Shown: positions 9,669-18,110 of the stretch, piece after piece
Layout of the letters: each line of letters opens with the position of its first letter
Position numbering within the stretch: position 1 is the first letter of the stretch
Source: an uncultured Kangiella sp.
Lineage (GTDB): Bacteria > Pseudomonadota > Gammaproteobacteria > Enterobacterales > Kangiellaceae
Length of the DNA: 64,000 nt
Reading direction: 5' to 3'
NCBI GenBank assembly: GCA_947503345.1
Contig: CANNCW010000003.1
Location: 124,001-188,000 of the forward strand
Made by a program: the position numbers and the translations under genes
The notes under the pieces: generated by a model
Seen by the model: only the letters and a program-made list of their open reading frames with translations
What the model was told of the DNA's origin: nothing
Database searches by the model: none

Positions 9669-11372
9669 TTAATCTGACTCTTTTAGCACAATTGTTTTAT
9701 CCACGGACTCTGTTTGTTTGACTGCACGCTTTAATTCAGAGTCCACATCAATCAAGGTGATTTTTTGGGTACGAGTCAAGCCAGCCATTTTCGCTGCCAA
9801 TTGATTAACTTCTTGCTCCATTCTTCCTAGCTCGTCATGGGTAGCAATTTTTAAAGGTGTTGCTTGCCCATGCAGCCTTATATCATGCAAAGCTTGCCGG
9901 CTTATATTAACCCGCTTGGCAAAGCGATTACTTAACCAGTAGATCCCTAAAAAGACTACCAGCAATATTAGCAACATCCAAATAACCATTGCCAGTAATG
10001 ACGAGTTGGTTGCTTGCTTTAGATTTGACCTGCTTATCGCTACATTCACTCGCCCTACTTCTTTATTTTGATAGATAATAGGACTATCAAAATAATACGC
10101 AGCTGAAGCGAAGCTAGTTTCATCAAAATAAACTGTTCCTTGAGAGGCGCTAGAAACCAACTCTTGTTTATCCATTAATGATAGGCTAGATCCTATATCA
10201 CTTTGCCTATTACTACTTATGATTTTTTGGTTTTCATCTCGTATATTTAAATACAAAATTTGTTGGTTTTCTGCAATTTTTTCTGTAATTGATTGTAGTG
10301 ACAGTGTCTCTTCTAATAACAAAGGTTCCGCGGTTTCACTTGCAATAATTTGACTCATAGAGAACCCGTAATCAAACATCAACATATTCATCAATCGAGT
10401 CTGCTTATAATTCACCCAAATCATTCCTACAATCATGATAATCAACACAAAACTTGTTAATGCCATTGCCCAGCGAGCACTCATGGAAGCAAATTTTATA
10501 TCATTCAATCCTTTTAGATTTTCTTGATGTTCCTTTTCTAATTGCTCAATTTCATCAATAAGAATTAAAGCAGACTCATACCGTAAATCAGGATTCTTTT
10601 GTAATAATCGGAAAACAATGCTTTGCCAAACCAATCCTGATTCAGTATCTATATTTAAAGGTTCGGGGTTTTGCTGCAAAACCGCTTGCAACATTGCAGC
10701 ATGATTAATAGCTTTAAATGGCAACTCGCCTTTTGAGGCTTGATATAAAATGACACCCAACGAGTAGAAATCTGTTTTTGCATCTATACCGTGACCAGAA
10801 ATTTGCTCTGGCGACATATATGCAGGAGTTCCCATAATCTGTTTATCACGTTTTGATGCATCTTCTTGGATCATTTTTTCTTCAAGAAAATCACTCTCTA
10901 TTTTGGCAATACCAAAATCCGTAATTTTAAAATTTTCACCTTCATCAATCACAAAGATATTTTCAGGCTTCAAATCACGATGAATCACTCCTTGACGATG
11001 TGCATACTCCAAGCCTTGGCTAAGTTTCTTAGCCATTGCCATTAACTCTTCCAACTCAAGAGTTCCTTTGGAGTAGAGATATTCATCTAAGGTAATACCT
11101 TCAAATAGCTCCATGGCAATAAAGGGACGGCCATTCCAAATCCCTGTGTCATAGATGGTCACAATCGAAGGGTGACTTAAACGACCTGCAGACTTTGCTT
11201 CGCTGACAAATAACTCGCGATATTCAGGTTGCTCTATAAGCTCGTGTTTTAGCAACTTTATTGCAATATGCCGACCAATATCAGGGTCTTCTGCTTTATA
11301 GACCACGGACATTGCACCGCGGCCTATCTCTTCGATTATTTTATAACGACTAATATAGGTGTTTTCTGCCAT
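9669..11372 (-). CDS. Membrane Ser/Thr protein kinase with C-terminal sensor and HAMP-like segment
   Basis: Hanks-type kinase, 567 residues. Kinase domain about 10-280: glycine loop GRGAMSVVY, Lys39, catalytic HRDLKPEN at 131-138, DFG at 152-154, and GTPAYMSPEQ in the activation/P+1 region. A transmembrane segment (302-320) is followed by an extracytoplasmic region (321-455), a second transmembrane segment (459-480) and a HAMP-like linker (481-535) that ends the protein in the cytosol. Most bacterial kinases of this kind have one membrane span and end outside the membrane. The gene starts 1 bp after the FHA gene stop, so the PP2C-FHA-kinase genes form one operon. Confidence 0.93.
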   Translation of the reverse strand: MAENTYISRYKIIEEIGRGAMSVVYKAEDPDIGRHIAIKLLKHELIEQPEYRELFVSEAKSAGRLSHPSIVTIYDTGIWNGRPFIAMELFEGITLDEYLYSKGTLELEELMAMAKKLSQGLEYAHRQGVIHRDLKPENIFVIDEGENFKITDFGIAKIESDFLEEKMIQEDASKRDKQIMGTPAYMSPEQISGHGIDAKTDFYSLGVILYQASKGELPFKAINHAAMLQAVLQQNPEPLNIDTESGLVWQSIVFRLLQKNPDLRYESALILIDEIEQLEKEHQENLKGLNDIKFASMSARWAMALTSFVLIIMIVGMIWVNYKQTRLMNMLMFDYGFSMSQIIASETAEPLLLEETLSLQSITEKIAENQQILYLNIRDENQKIISSNRQSDIGSSLSLMDKQELVSSASQGTVYFDETSFASAAYYFDSPIIYQNKEVGRVNVAISRSNLKQATNSSLLAMVIWMLLILLVVFLGIYWLSNRFAKRVNISRQALHDIRLHGQATPLKIATHDELGRMEQEVNQLAAKMAGLTRTQKITLIDVDSELKRAVKQTESVDKTIVLKESD

Positions 11373-11373
11373 T

Positions 11374-11916
11374 TTAAATAAAAAACAAGAACACGAGAAT
11401 GATAAAAGCCAGTGCCACTAAAACACTCGATAAAGCAAACCAGTTTATACCAGGCTTGTCTTCTTTTGGATTAATGCTCTGAGCATCTACTAATGTAAAT
11501 AAAAACTCAGTATGACCTACCCGAATTCGGTCGCCAAAAGATAATGTTCTATCGGTAATTTTTTCTCCATTAACAATAGTTCCATTCGAGGATAATAAGT
11601 TAAGTATCTTCCATTCGCCTGCTTGAAAAGTGATTTGCGCATGAGTTGAAGAAGCCGCAGGATCATAAATAGTGACACTATTGCCCTTTCCACGGCCAAT
11701 AATATTTTTACCGTTTTCCAAAATAAATTGCTCACCAATATGTGGTTTAGTTGTGGCCACTAAAGCTGCAACTTTAGTTCCATCATCTTCTTGGCGTTGA
11801 ATTTCCTCAGCGATCATTTGATCGACTTTTTTTGAATCAAAAACTAGAGTGCCTTGTGGTCCAGCTTTATCTTCTCTATATGGATTTTGGTTATTAGATT
11901 TTTGTTCGTTGCTCAT
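11374..11916 (-). CDS. FHA-domain membrane protein
   Basis: 180-residue protein with a forkhead-associated phosphothreonine-binding domain at about 75-145: GRGKGNSV, the SSTHAQI strand and the SSNGTIVNG loop. It ends in one transmembrane helix (about 159-179), making it a tail-anchored membrane protein. A threonine-containing N-terminus (GPQGTLVFD) could be a phosphorylation site for the kinase encoded next. Spaced 3 bp from the PP2C gene and 1 bp from the kinase gene, it is probably the phospho-dependent adaptor of this operon. Confidence 0.9.
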   Translation of the reverse strand: MSNEQKSNNQNPYREDKAGPQGTLVFDSKKVDQMIAEEIQRQEDDGTKVAALVATTKPHIGEQFILENGKNIIGRGKGNSVTIYDPAASSTHAQITFQAGEWKILNLLSSNGTIVNGEKITDRTLSFGDRIRVGHTEFLFTLVDAQSINPKEDKPGINWFALSSVLVALAFIILVFLFFI

Positions 11917-11919
11917 TTT

Positions 11920-12702
11920 TCAGCCCTTCTTAAATTTTGATTGCCATTGACGGAGCAGACTCGAAAAGCCACTTTTCTTTTGTTTTTTTGGCTCTTTAAT
12001 AGGTGAGTCTATTAAAATTAAAGATAGGTTATCCTTTCCCCCATTCTCACATGCTTTTTCAACTAGTTGTTCTATTTTTGCTTGATTATTAGTGCTTTGA
12101 CTCAAGCATTGAACAATTTCAGCTTCAGGTATTTCTTCATAAACACCATCACTCACGATTAGTATAACGTCTCCAAAATCCCACTCCCTCTCCAACAAAC
12201 CAATATCTAATTGATGCTGATCCTCAATGCCCAAACATTGAGTTATGACATGCCGTTTAGGATGGTCCTTTGCTTCATGAGCCTCCAATAAACCTGCATT
12301 AATTAACTTTTGAACTAAAGTATGATCTTCCGTTAATTGTTCTAGCGTCGACTCCTGAGAATTCCAACGATAAGCCCGACTATCGCCAACCCAAGCAATT
12401 TCGTAGGTCTCTTCCTTATTCAGTAGAGTCACAACTGTTGCTCCACGATCCTCAGTTTCATGACGGTTATACGCTTTAATTACTGAGTGTGCCGAATGTA
12501 CTGCTGTTTTTAAATTACGTCCTAAACTTATTGATTTGTTAATTTCATCTACCACAAACTGACTGGCTTGCTCACCTTGTGCTAAGCCACCAACACCATC
12601 TGATAAAACCCATAACCCCAGCTCTGCTGAAGCAAAGACTTTATCGTCATTAGTTTGGCGTTCCACCCCTTGGTGAGACATCATGGCATAATTTAATTTC
12701 AA
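11920..12702 (-). CDS. PP2C-family Ser/Thr protein phosphatase
   Basis: 260-residue metal-dependent phosphatase that would reverse phosphorylation by the kinase of the same operon. PP2C motifs are all visible: N-terminal R-x-NDD, LSDGVGG, GDSRAYRW, VSDGVYEE and GGKDNLSLI, so all metal-binding aspartates are present. A basic C-terminal tail (KKQKKSGF...KFKKG) extends beyond the domain. First gene of the PP2C-FHA-kinase operon. The promoter should lie between 12703 and the ssrA promoter, reading in the opposite direction. Confidence 0.92.
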   Translation of the reverse strand: MKLNYAMMSHQGVERQTNDDKVFASAELGLWVLSDGVGGLAQGEQASQFVVDEINKSISLGRNLKTAVHSAHSVIKAYNRHETEDRGATVVTLLNKEETYEIAWVGDSRAYRWNSQESTLEQLTEDHTLVQKLINAGLLEAHEAKDHPKRHVITQCLGIEDQHQLDIGLLEREWDFGDVILIVSDGVYEEIPEAEIVQCLSQSTNNQAKIEQLVEKACENGGKDNLSLILIDSPIKEPKKQKKSGFSSLLRQWQSKFKKG

Positions 12703-12822
12703 ATGGTTTTCTCGGCTTTTATATATTTCTGTTTGATGAAGTTTATCCGCTTGAATTCATTATAAATGTTAACTAAGCCACAATTCGAAATTTGGAAATA
12801 TAAACTAGTTCCTTGAAATAGC

Positions 12823-12850
12823 TTGCGCCAACCCAGATATAACCTATAAT
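12823..12850 (+). promoter_or_regulatory. ssrA promoter
   Basis: TTGCGC at 12823-12828 and TATAAT at 12845-12850 are 16 bp apart and lie 12 bp before the mature tmRNA 5' end, which fits a strong sigma70 promoter. Confidence 0.65.
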
Positions 12851-12861
12851 TCCAAACTTCA

Positions 12862-13211
12862 GGGGGCGACATGGCTTCGACGTGGATTACGAACCTCTGG
12901 GTGCATGTCGAGATGTTAGCGAATCTCGTAAAATCAAAGCTAAAACTTTATAGTTGCAAACGAAGACAACTACGCTTTAGCCGCTTAATCGGCTAACTGT
13001 CGACTCTGAGCGTTCTTGGTAGGAGCTCGACAGTCAATACAGGAACTAGCAGGTAACTGTGCTCGGCAGCCAACTGCGAAACTATCCTCGAGATCGTCTA
13101 ACTAAGCCTGCCCATCGGCTCGAGTTTGATTAAATTAATGATGGACCTAAGCATGTAGAGCCTTGAGCAGAGGATTTGCGGACGCGGGTTCAATTCCCGC
13201 CGCCTCCACCA
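12862..13211 (+). ncRNA. ssrA: tmRNA (SsrA)
   Basis: Transfer-messenger RNA, about 350 nt including CCA. The acceptor stem pairs GGGGGCG (12862-12868) with CGCCTCC before ACCA (13208-13211), and the T-arm GGGTTCAATTCCC is encoded just before it. The tag frame starts at GCA 12956 and stops at TAA 12986-12988. It encodes ANEDNYALAA, close to the E. coli tag ANDENYALAA, with the ALAA degron recognised by ClpXP. The 3' end is the attachment site of two integrated elements. The CCA end is regenerated by the inserted DNA, so the gene should stay functional, but its original terminator is now 31 kb away. Confidence 0.97.
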
Positions 13212-13215
13212 AACA
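13197..13215 (+). other. attL of the island array (ssrA 3' end)
   Basis: The 19 bp CCGCCGCCTCCACCAAACA at the ssrA 3' end recurs exactly at 18111-18129, and a 14-bp core (CCGCCTCCACCAAA) recurs at 44253-44266. These are the expected products of tyrosine-integrase insertion into a tmRNA gene. Confidence 0.9.
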
Positions 13216-13322
13216 AAAACACAAACAGCCCCAGCAAGGGGCGATTTGAACAATAAAATCAATAACTTAACAAGATCCAAGCCCAGCAATCATTGATTAG
13301 ACTTACCTAAACCTAACAATTA

Positions 13323-13346
13323 TAGTACCATTGATAGCACCATAAA
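13323..13346 (+). repeat. Integrase arm-type site, left copy
   Basis: Two TAGnACCA half-sites 12 bp apart, ending in TAAA. It matches 19 of 24 positions of a direct copy at 18029-18052 near the other end of element 1. Position and pairing suggest integrase arm-binding sites. Confidence 0.55.
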
Positions 13347-13371
13347 TATTGTAATAGGTTTCTGTAGTACT

Positions 13372-14598
13372 ATGCCAAGAGTTGCTAAGCCTTTAACCGA
13401 TACCCAAATTAGAGCCTTGAAGCCAAAGGACAAACTATATGAAATCACTGATGGTAATGGTTTAAAGCTCAGGGTAAATACGAGCGGCAACAAAGCATTT
13501 CTCTTTAATTATCGTAAGCCATTCACAGAGAAAAGAACTAACATAAGCTTAGGGAGCTACCCTGCCTTAACTCTTAAAGGCGCAAGAAAACTTTGTAATG
13601 AATACCGCTCATTAATAACAAATAATATAGATCCTAAAGAACATAGAGAGCAGATCAAGGCAAGTGAGGCTTATGCTCTAAACAATACTTTCTCTCACAT
13701 AACTAGAGCTTGGCTAGAAACACAGACTAACCAACTTAAACCAGAAACCATTAAAGATAATTACCGTAGTTTAGAAAGAAATATTTTCCCATATATTGGG
13801 AATAAGCCAATTAATAAATTAAAAGCCCAAGACTTTATCCAAGCACTTCGTCCTGTAGAACAGAAAGGAGCTTTGGAAACAGTTAGAAGACTTTGCCAAA
13901 GAATTAATTGCGTAATGAATTATGCTGTAAACAGTGGACTTATTGATGCAAACCCAGCTATAGCAATTAAAGAAGTTTTTGCAAAACCTGTAAAGAGAAA
14001 TTTACCAAGCATCAAACCTCACGAACTGCCCAAGTTTATGGCAGATTTAAACTTTGCCAGAATAAATCTCCAAACAAGATGCGTTATAGAGTTTCAGCTT
14101 TTGACTATGACAAGGCCAATAGAAGCAACTAGCGCCGAATGGAGCGAGATAAACTTTGATGAATCGTTATGGACTATCCCCTCTCATAAAATGAAGAAGA
14201 ATCGAGAGCACAAAATACCTCTTAGCTCACAAGCGTTATCAGTACTAGAATTTATGCAGGCAATAAGTGGCCATAGACAACATATTTTCCCTAGCATGAA
14301 ATCACCCAAACAAAGTATGAATTCTCAAACACCAAACATGGCCATAAAGCGAATGGGCTACGGAGGTAAGTTAGTTGCACATGGGTTAAGAAGCCTAGCT
14401 TCAACCACCCTAAATGAACAAGGACATGATCCTGATGTGATTGAGACTGCTTTAGCACACGTTGATAGCAATAGCACTAGAAGGGCTTACAACAGAGCAG
14501 AGTACTTAGAACAAAGAAGAACACTGATGCAAGATTGGGGAGATACGATCGAGAAAGCATCAAAAGGATCCTTAGCACTGATGTCCAGAGATTATTAA
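13372..14598 (+). CDS. P4-type tyrosine integrase (element 1)
   Basis: 408-residue tyrosine recombinase that inserts and excises element 1 at ssrA. The N-terminal DUF4102 arm-binding domain (LTDTQIRALKP, LGSYPALTLKGARK) is followed by a SAM-like core-binding domain at about 110-195 and the catalytic domain. Catalytic residues visible are Arg in TMTRPIEA, the HGLR pair, His in LAHVD, and the nucleophile Tyr in RRAYNR. It starts 161 bp from the tmRNA end, the usual place for an integrase. Same family as IntA of CP4-57. It appears intact. Confidence 0.95.
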   Translation: MPRVAKPLTDTQIRALKPKDKLYEITDGNGLKLRVNTSGNKAFLFNYRKPFTEKRTNISLGSYPALTLKGARKLCNEYRSLITNNIDPKEHREQIKASEAYALNNTFSHITRAWLETQTNQLKPETIKDNYRSLERNIFPYIGNKPINKLKAQDFIQALRPVEQKGALETVRRLCQRINCVMNYAVNSGLIDANPAIAIKEVFAKPVKRNLPSIKPHELPKFMADLNFARINLQTRCVIEFQLLTMTRPIEATSAEWSEINFDESLWTIPSHKMKKNREHKIPLSSQALSVLEFMQAISGHRQHIFPSMKSPKQSMNSQTPNMAIKRMGYGGKLVAHGLRSLASTTLNEQGHDPDVIETALAHVDSNSTRRAYNRAEYLEQRRTLMQDWGDTIEKASKGSLALMSRDY

Positions 14599-14752
14599 AC
14601 CATAATAATCCCTAATTACTATTCTAAAAGACAACAATCACATCAAAATTGCATAAATTCTCAAGTGAGCAATGGCTCAATAGCGCTTGACAAGAAAGGC
14701 AATGCAACATTAAAACTCCTTTAAAATCAGAACACTATACGTTAATAAAACC

Positions 14753-14761
14753 TTATCCACA
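14753..14761 (+). promoter_or_regulatory. Consensus DnaA-box match in the integrase-alpA spacer
   Basis: TTATCCACA is an exact consensus DnaA box in the 296-bp gap between the integrase and alpA-like genes. A single match in a window this size may be chance, and no cluster is visible. Nothing else is recognised in this gap. Confidence 0.2.
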
Positions 14762-14894
14762 GGAAAGACACATAGTAATCCTTTGGAAATAAAACAAAAA
14801 TCTACTACCTTGTATCTGTGCAGCAAAAGAAGCCCATTTGGACTCAGCTAAGCCAAAACAGTGCAATTACTAGCCCCAATTTAAGAGGATAACT

Positions 14895-15089
14895 ATGATA
14901 GAAAACTGTCCAAAATTAATTCGCGTCAAAGAGTTAGCAGAAATGTTGTCTCTCTCTTGTTCATCTCTCGACAACATTAGGAAAGAAGACCCTTCGTTCC
15001 CCAAAGCAATAAAGCTAGGAGCTAGGGCAACTGGCTTCTTCATTCATGAAATAGATGAGTGGTTAGAATCACGTAGAGAAAAGAGGTGA
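14895..15089 (+). CDS. AlpA-family excisionase/transcriptional regulator
   Basis: 64-residue MerR-like helix-turn-helix protein (IRVKELAEMLSLS, then DPSFPKAIKLG and a FFIHEIDEWL tail), the AlpA layout. In CP4-57, AlpA activates intA and so promotes excision. A role as regulator or directionality factor of element 1 is inferred from this. The ATG follows an AAGAGGA Shine-Dalgarno. The next reading frame overlaps its stop, but the start used there is further down. Confidence 0.9.
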   Translation: MIENCPKLIRVKELAEMLSLSCSSLDNIRKEDPSFPKAIKLGARATGFFIHEIDEWLESRREKR

Positions 15090-15166
15090 GTATTAAATAC
15101 ATTTTAACAGCTGGAATTACAACAAATTCACATAATCCTAAACACAATCAACTAGGAGCAATATCT

Positions 15167-15415
15167 ATGCATAAGGAAACAAATTTAGTATCTGAGATTC
15201 GTTCATTTAGCTGTAAACGAAATACATATGGGCCCAATTCAAAAGCTTCTGCCCCTCACTCTTCGAGAAAGCTTGCTATAGAAGCTAAGTGCCGAGACTG
15301 TATTTATGATGAAAAGGAATGTGGCACATGGAGACAGCAAGTTGAAAGTTGCACATGCTATGAGTGTCCTCTATTTAACTATCGCCCTTTAACAATTAAA
15401 AGTATAAGAAACTAA
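15167..15415 (+). CDS. Small Cys-rich phage-type protein
   Basis: 82 residues from the ATG at 15167, which has an AGGAG Shine-Dalgarno 8 bp upstream; the frame is open back to a GTG at 15086 but without a good site. It carries a CxxC pair (KCRDC), then C, GTWRQQVESC and TCYECPLF. This cysteine pattern with a GTWRxQV block resembles short putative zinc-binding proteins seen next to alpA and Gp2 genes in small phages and satellites. The function of that group is unknown, and the family link is from memory of the pattern. Confidence 0.65.
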   Translation: MHKETNLVSEIRSFSCKRNTYGPNSKASAPHSSRKLAIEAKCRDCIYDEKECGTWRQQVESCTCYECPLFNYRPLTIKSIRN

Positions 15416-15554
15416 AAACAAGCTCCTTTAAAAATACTTGTGGCCTTGTACAGGTTTATCCCAACCAAAATTATATATCTAAAACGCAATACGCCATGAG
15501 TTTAAAGTAGATACCTAAATGCATCACCAAAAATAATCGCAGGATATTCATAGT

Positions 15555-15600
15555 ATCTAATCTAATCTAAATCTAATCTAAATCTAACCTATCTAAACTA
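15555..15600 (+). repeat. Tandem TCTAA(A) repeats upstream of the Gp2-type gene
   Basis: About seven close copies of TCTAA or TCTAAA run in tandem roughly 100 bp upstream of the HUH protein start, inside an AT-rich 280-bp gap. Another ATCTAATCTAA lies near 16417-16427. They look like replication iterons or protein-binding repeats. Confidence 0.55.
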
Positions 15601-15695
15601 ATTTACATTAGCTCAGTAGCTTTGACTCAGGGTAAGACATCAAAGATTAATGCTGGGCTCTTCAACCACAACAATTAAATACAAAAAGGAATTAT

Positions 15696-16283
15696 ATGAG
15701 AATAACGCACACTCCTAATATTTACATTAAGAAAAAGAAAATAAGCTTAACCCCCATGACCGATTCTACTAAGTACTTTGTGGATGCACGTAAATCAGGT
15801 CTTCTCCCCGAGATGCTAAAAGCTATCATAGGCGAGCTATTAGCTTGTCAAGAAAAGTACTCCAAGCTTCTAGTAATAAGAATGGACCTCCATATAGAAG
15901 ATTATACAGCGACCAATCAAGACATGACTTTCTTTCTTAAAAGATTCAAAAGGAAGCTAAAGCAAGACTTCAAATTACAAAATATAGGCTATGCTTGGGT
16001 TAGAGAGCAAGAAAGATCAAAAAAACAACATTACCATCTAGTCCTTTTTCTAAACGGACATAAGGTTAAGCACCCAGCGAATATTATCAATCTAGCTGAA
16101 TGGCTTTGGAGTGGCACTATATTCACTCCTAAGAACTGTTACTACCATACAAACAGAAATCAAAAATCAAGCCTCAAAGGGCCAATATATAGATCATCTT
16201 ATTTAGCAAAAGCAAGAGGAAAAGGTTACAAGCCTACCCAAACAAAAAACTACAGCACCTCAAAACTAAGGTTTAAAAGATAG
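15696..16283 (+). CDS. Inovirus Gp2/YfjJ-type HUH replication protein
   Basis: 195 residues. The central QHYHLVLFLNGHK contains a His-x-His (HYH) motif typical of HUH nucleases, and the distal SSYLAKARGKGY segment resembles the tyrosine-containing motif of the YagK/YfjJ C-terminal family, which includes inovirus Gp2 replication proteins. It would nick DNA for rolling-circle replication of excised element 1. ATG with an AAAGGA Shine-Dalgarno, preceded by iteron-like repeats. Short but apparently intact. Nuclease activity is inferred from the motifs. Confidence 0.75.
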   Translation: MRITHTPNIYIKKKKISLTPMTDSTKYFVDARKSGLLPEMLKAIIGELLACQEKYSKLLVIRMDLHIEDYTATNQDMTFFLKRFKRKLKQDFKLQNIGYAWVREQERSKKQHYHLVLFLNGHKVKHPANIINLAEWLWSGTIFTPKNCYYHTNRNQKSSLKGPIYRSSYLAKARGKGYKPTQTKNYSTSKLRFKR

Positions 16284-16423
16284 GGGTAAGGGGGAGCAGG
16301 GGGATAGTATACTTTAAGTGTATTACGCCCCTAGAAATTTTTCATATTTATAAGAAATAGAGGTTTATCTTCATCAATAATTCAAAGTCGCCTATCAAAT
16401 AAATACAATGCTATTTATCTAAT

Positions 16424-16723
16424 CTAAGGTTTACCAAACTTCTTTTCGCAGTAGCGATGTGCATAAGTACCATAATCACGGCTTTGCCCTTTCAGTTCAC
16501 TTCTCATACAGTCGTTATAAGTCTTAGGCTGAGTTAACCAATAACCTATAAGTGCAAATACTAGTGCTAGTATAATTTTAATTACTTTTGCTTGAGTAAT
16601 GTTTGGAGTTACACCCGACTTAAAGGCTTCTGTATAATACCACTGAGGGCTAATAAATAGACGTATAAGAGCAAACGCATTTAAAAATGCTACAAAGTAG
16701 CATACGTAACCAACCCATTTCAT
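16424..16723 (-). CDS. Small two-helix membrane protein, unknown
   Basis: 99 residues with hydrophobic segments at about 3-23 and 47-64 and a polar C-terminal tail holding two cysteines (NDCMRSELKG, YCEKKFG). The ATG at 16723 has an AAGGAAG Shine-Dalgarno upstream. Divergent from the 61-residue membrane protein gene at 16826. The two share a helix-S-x-x-Y-loop-helix layout, though identity is too low to claim homology. No known family is recognised. It is part of the accessory end of element 1. Confidence 0.55.
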   Translation of the reverse strand: MKWVGYVCYFVAFLNAFALIRLFISPQWYYTEAFKSGVTPNITQAKVIKIILALVFALIGYWLTQPKTYNDCMRSELKGQSRDYGTYAHRYCEKKFGKP

Positions 16724-16825
16724 TTTGAATTCTCACTTCCTTGTTAATAGTCAATTTTTAATATACTTTAAAAACATACTATTGTAAAATCAGACTGTTT
16801 AACGACATCGCATAAGGAATTATAA

Positions 16826-17011
16826 ATGATAGTGCTAGGAGTAATATGTATATTACTGGGTATCTTTTTTTCATTCGGAGTAGTAGGAATTTTATATAAA
16901 CCTTCTTCTTACAACGAAGGTCAAGAACGAGAAGTTAATACCGCCATTCCATTAATATTATATATAATCCTAACTTTAGTTTTTTTCACTCTAGGAATGT
17001 ACTTGATTTAG
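16826..17011 (+). CDS. Small two-helix membrane protein, unknown
   Basis: 61 residues consisting almost only of two hydrophobic helices (about 2-23 and 41-60) joined by a polar loop (YKPSSYNEGQ). The ATG follows a well-placed AAGGA, which supports translation despite the small size. Divergent from 16424-16723. A regulatory or toxin-like membrane peptide is possible but unproven. Confidence 0.5.
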   Translation: MIVLGVICILLGIFFSFGVVGILYKPSSYNEGQEREVNTAIPLILYIILTLVFFTLGMYLI

Positions 17012-17107
17012 AGTCCATGTAGCGCCACTAGAAAAAGGCAAAGCAACGACAGTCATTTTACCAACGGTATTAGACCTATGAATAACCCCAACACTTTTTA
17101 ACTATGG

Positions 17108-17860
17108 CTATTTCAAAAACACCCACTTCTGCTTTTCTGAAGCAAAATCTTCGTTATCAAATATGTACAAACTAAAACGACCCATTCCATCAGGAGTGTC
17201 CTGCATAAACGTCACCTTAACATCCTCCCCTTTGCTTAGCCTGTCAACAATCAAATCATTTACTGCTTGGCACTGTTCTGAATAACCCTCCATATTGCAC
17301 ATTTTAATATTTGTAATATTTTCATCCTTATCTTTATAAGACCAACAATGTGCAGTATAGCGTTTTGATTCTCCAGAAAACTCCACTGTGCATGTGGGTT
17401 CAACATTACCTGTATTAACAGCAACCTCAAATGAAATAAGAAAGCTTGGTAACTCGTCTTTTACCCCATCAAAATCAGTAGGCAATTGAATTTGACTAAA
17501 ATATTGCCAATCAGGATTATTAAGCTCCGCCAATTTAACCAACGCATCCTGATCTATAACCCAGCCAGTAAGGCTCTGATAACCTGTGGCATTTTGGGGT
17601 TCATAAGGCCTTCCGCCTGTTATCTGTATTTTTCCACCATTAGCAATATATCTAGGGGCAATAGAAGCTGCTCTTGCCCTATACTCTTCCTGAACACTTA
17701 ATCTCTCCTTAACCCTATCTTCTGCTTCTTTAGTCAAAACACCATATTTTAAAATTCTCTTTGCGGTTTCTCTATCCTCTTTTTCTTTCATTTTCTGCCA
17801 TATTTTATACCCCACAAAAAGTGCGAAGCCAATCCCAAGAACAATCTCTCCTTCTTTCAT
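17108..17860 (-). CDS. Membrane-anchored protein, unknown
   Basis: 250 residues: a short N-terminal transmembrane helix (about 6-20), a charged coiled-coil-like stretch (KMKEKEDRETAKRILK...KERLSVQEEYRARA), then a soluble domain of about 180 residues with four to five cysteines, including a CWSYKDKD and an MCNMEGYSEQC segment. The ATG has a GGGGA Shine-Dalgarno. No family is recognised. It is the last gene before the right att site of element 1, a place where satellites often carry defence or exclusion genes; this is context only. Confidence 0.6.
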   Translation of the reverse strand: MKEGEIVLGIGFALFVGYKIWQKMKEKEDRETAKRILKYGVLTKEAEDRVKERLSVQEEYRARAASIAPRYIANGGKIQITGGRPYEPQNATGYQSLTGWVIDQDALVKLAELNNPDWQYFSQIQLPTDFDGVKDELPSFLISFEVAVNTGNVEPTCTVEFSGESKRYTAHCWSYKDKDENITNIKMCNMEGYSEQCQAVNDLIVDRLSKGEDVKVTFMQDTPDGMGRFSLYIFDNEDFASEKQKWVFLK

Positions 17861-18028
17861 ATGTTATTCCCCTTTTTTGCAAAACATATCTTTCATAATC
17901 TATACTAAATACTAAGCGTTTTGAACTGAATAGAATCACATAAATATTAAGGATACTCAAAAGGATAAATTTAAAAATCATATATGATCAATAAGTTATA
18001 AGATTAATATATAATTTAAAATTATTCT

Positions 18029-18052
18029 TAGAACCACAGGTAGAACCATAAA
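18029..18052 (+). repeat. Integrase arm-type site, right copy
   Basis: Direct repeat of 13323-13346 (19 of 24 identical): two TAGnACCA units 12 bp apart followed by TAAA, 59 bp inside the right att copy of element 1. Confidence 0.55.
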
Positions 18053-18110
18053 AAAGGACAGCACAGAATAGAATCTTTCATTTCAACAAGTTATAGCGAC
18101 AAGCAAACTT

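Noticed and set aside
13098..13289. 63-residue minus-strand reading frame
   Set aside because: It lies over the tmRNA 3' half and the att site, with no plausible ribosome-binding site, so it is a shadow of the RNA gene.
14753..14761. Replication origin of element 1 at a DnaA box
   Set aside because: Only one consensus box is present and no cluster supports an origin, so it is listed only as a low-confidence site.
15555..15600. CRISPR-like repeat
   Set aside because: Units are 5-6 bp in direct tandem with no spacers, and no cas genes are near.
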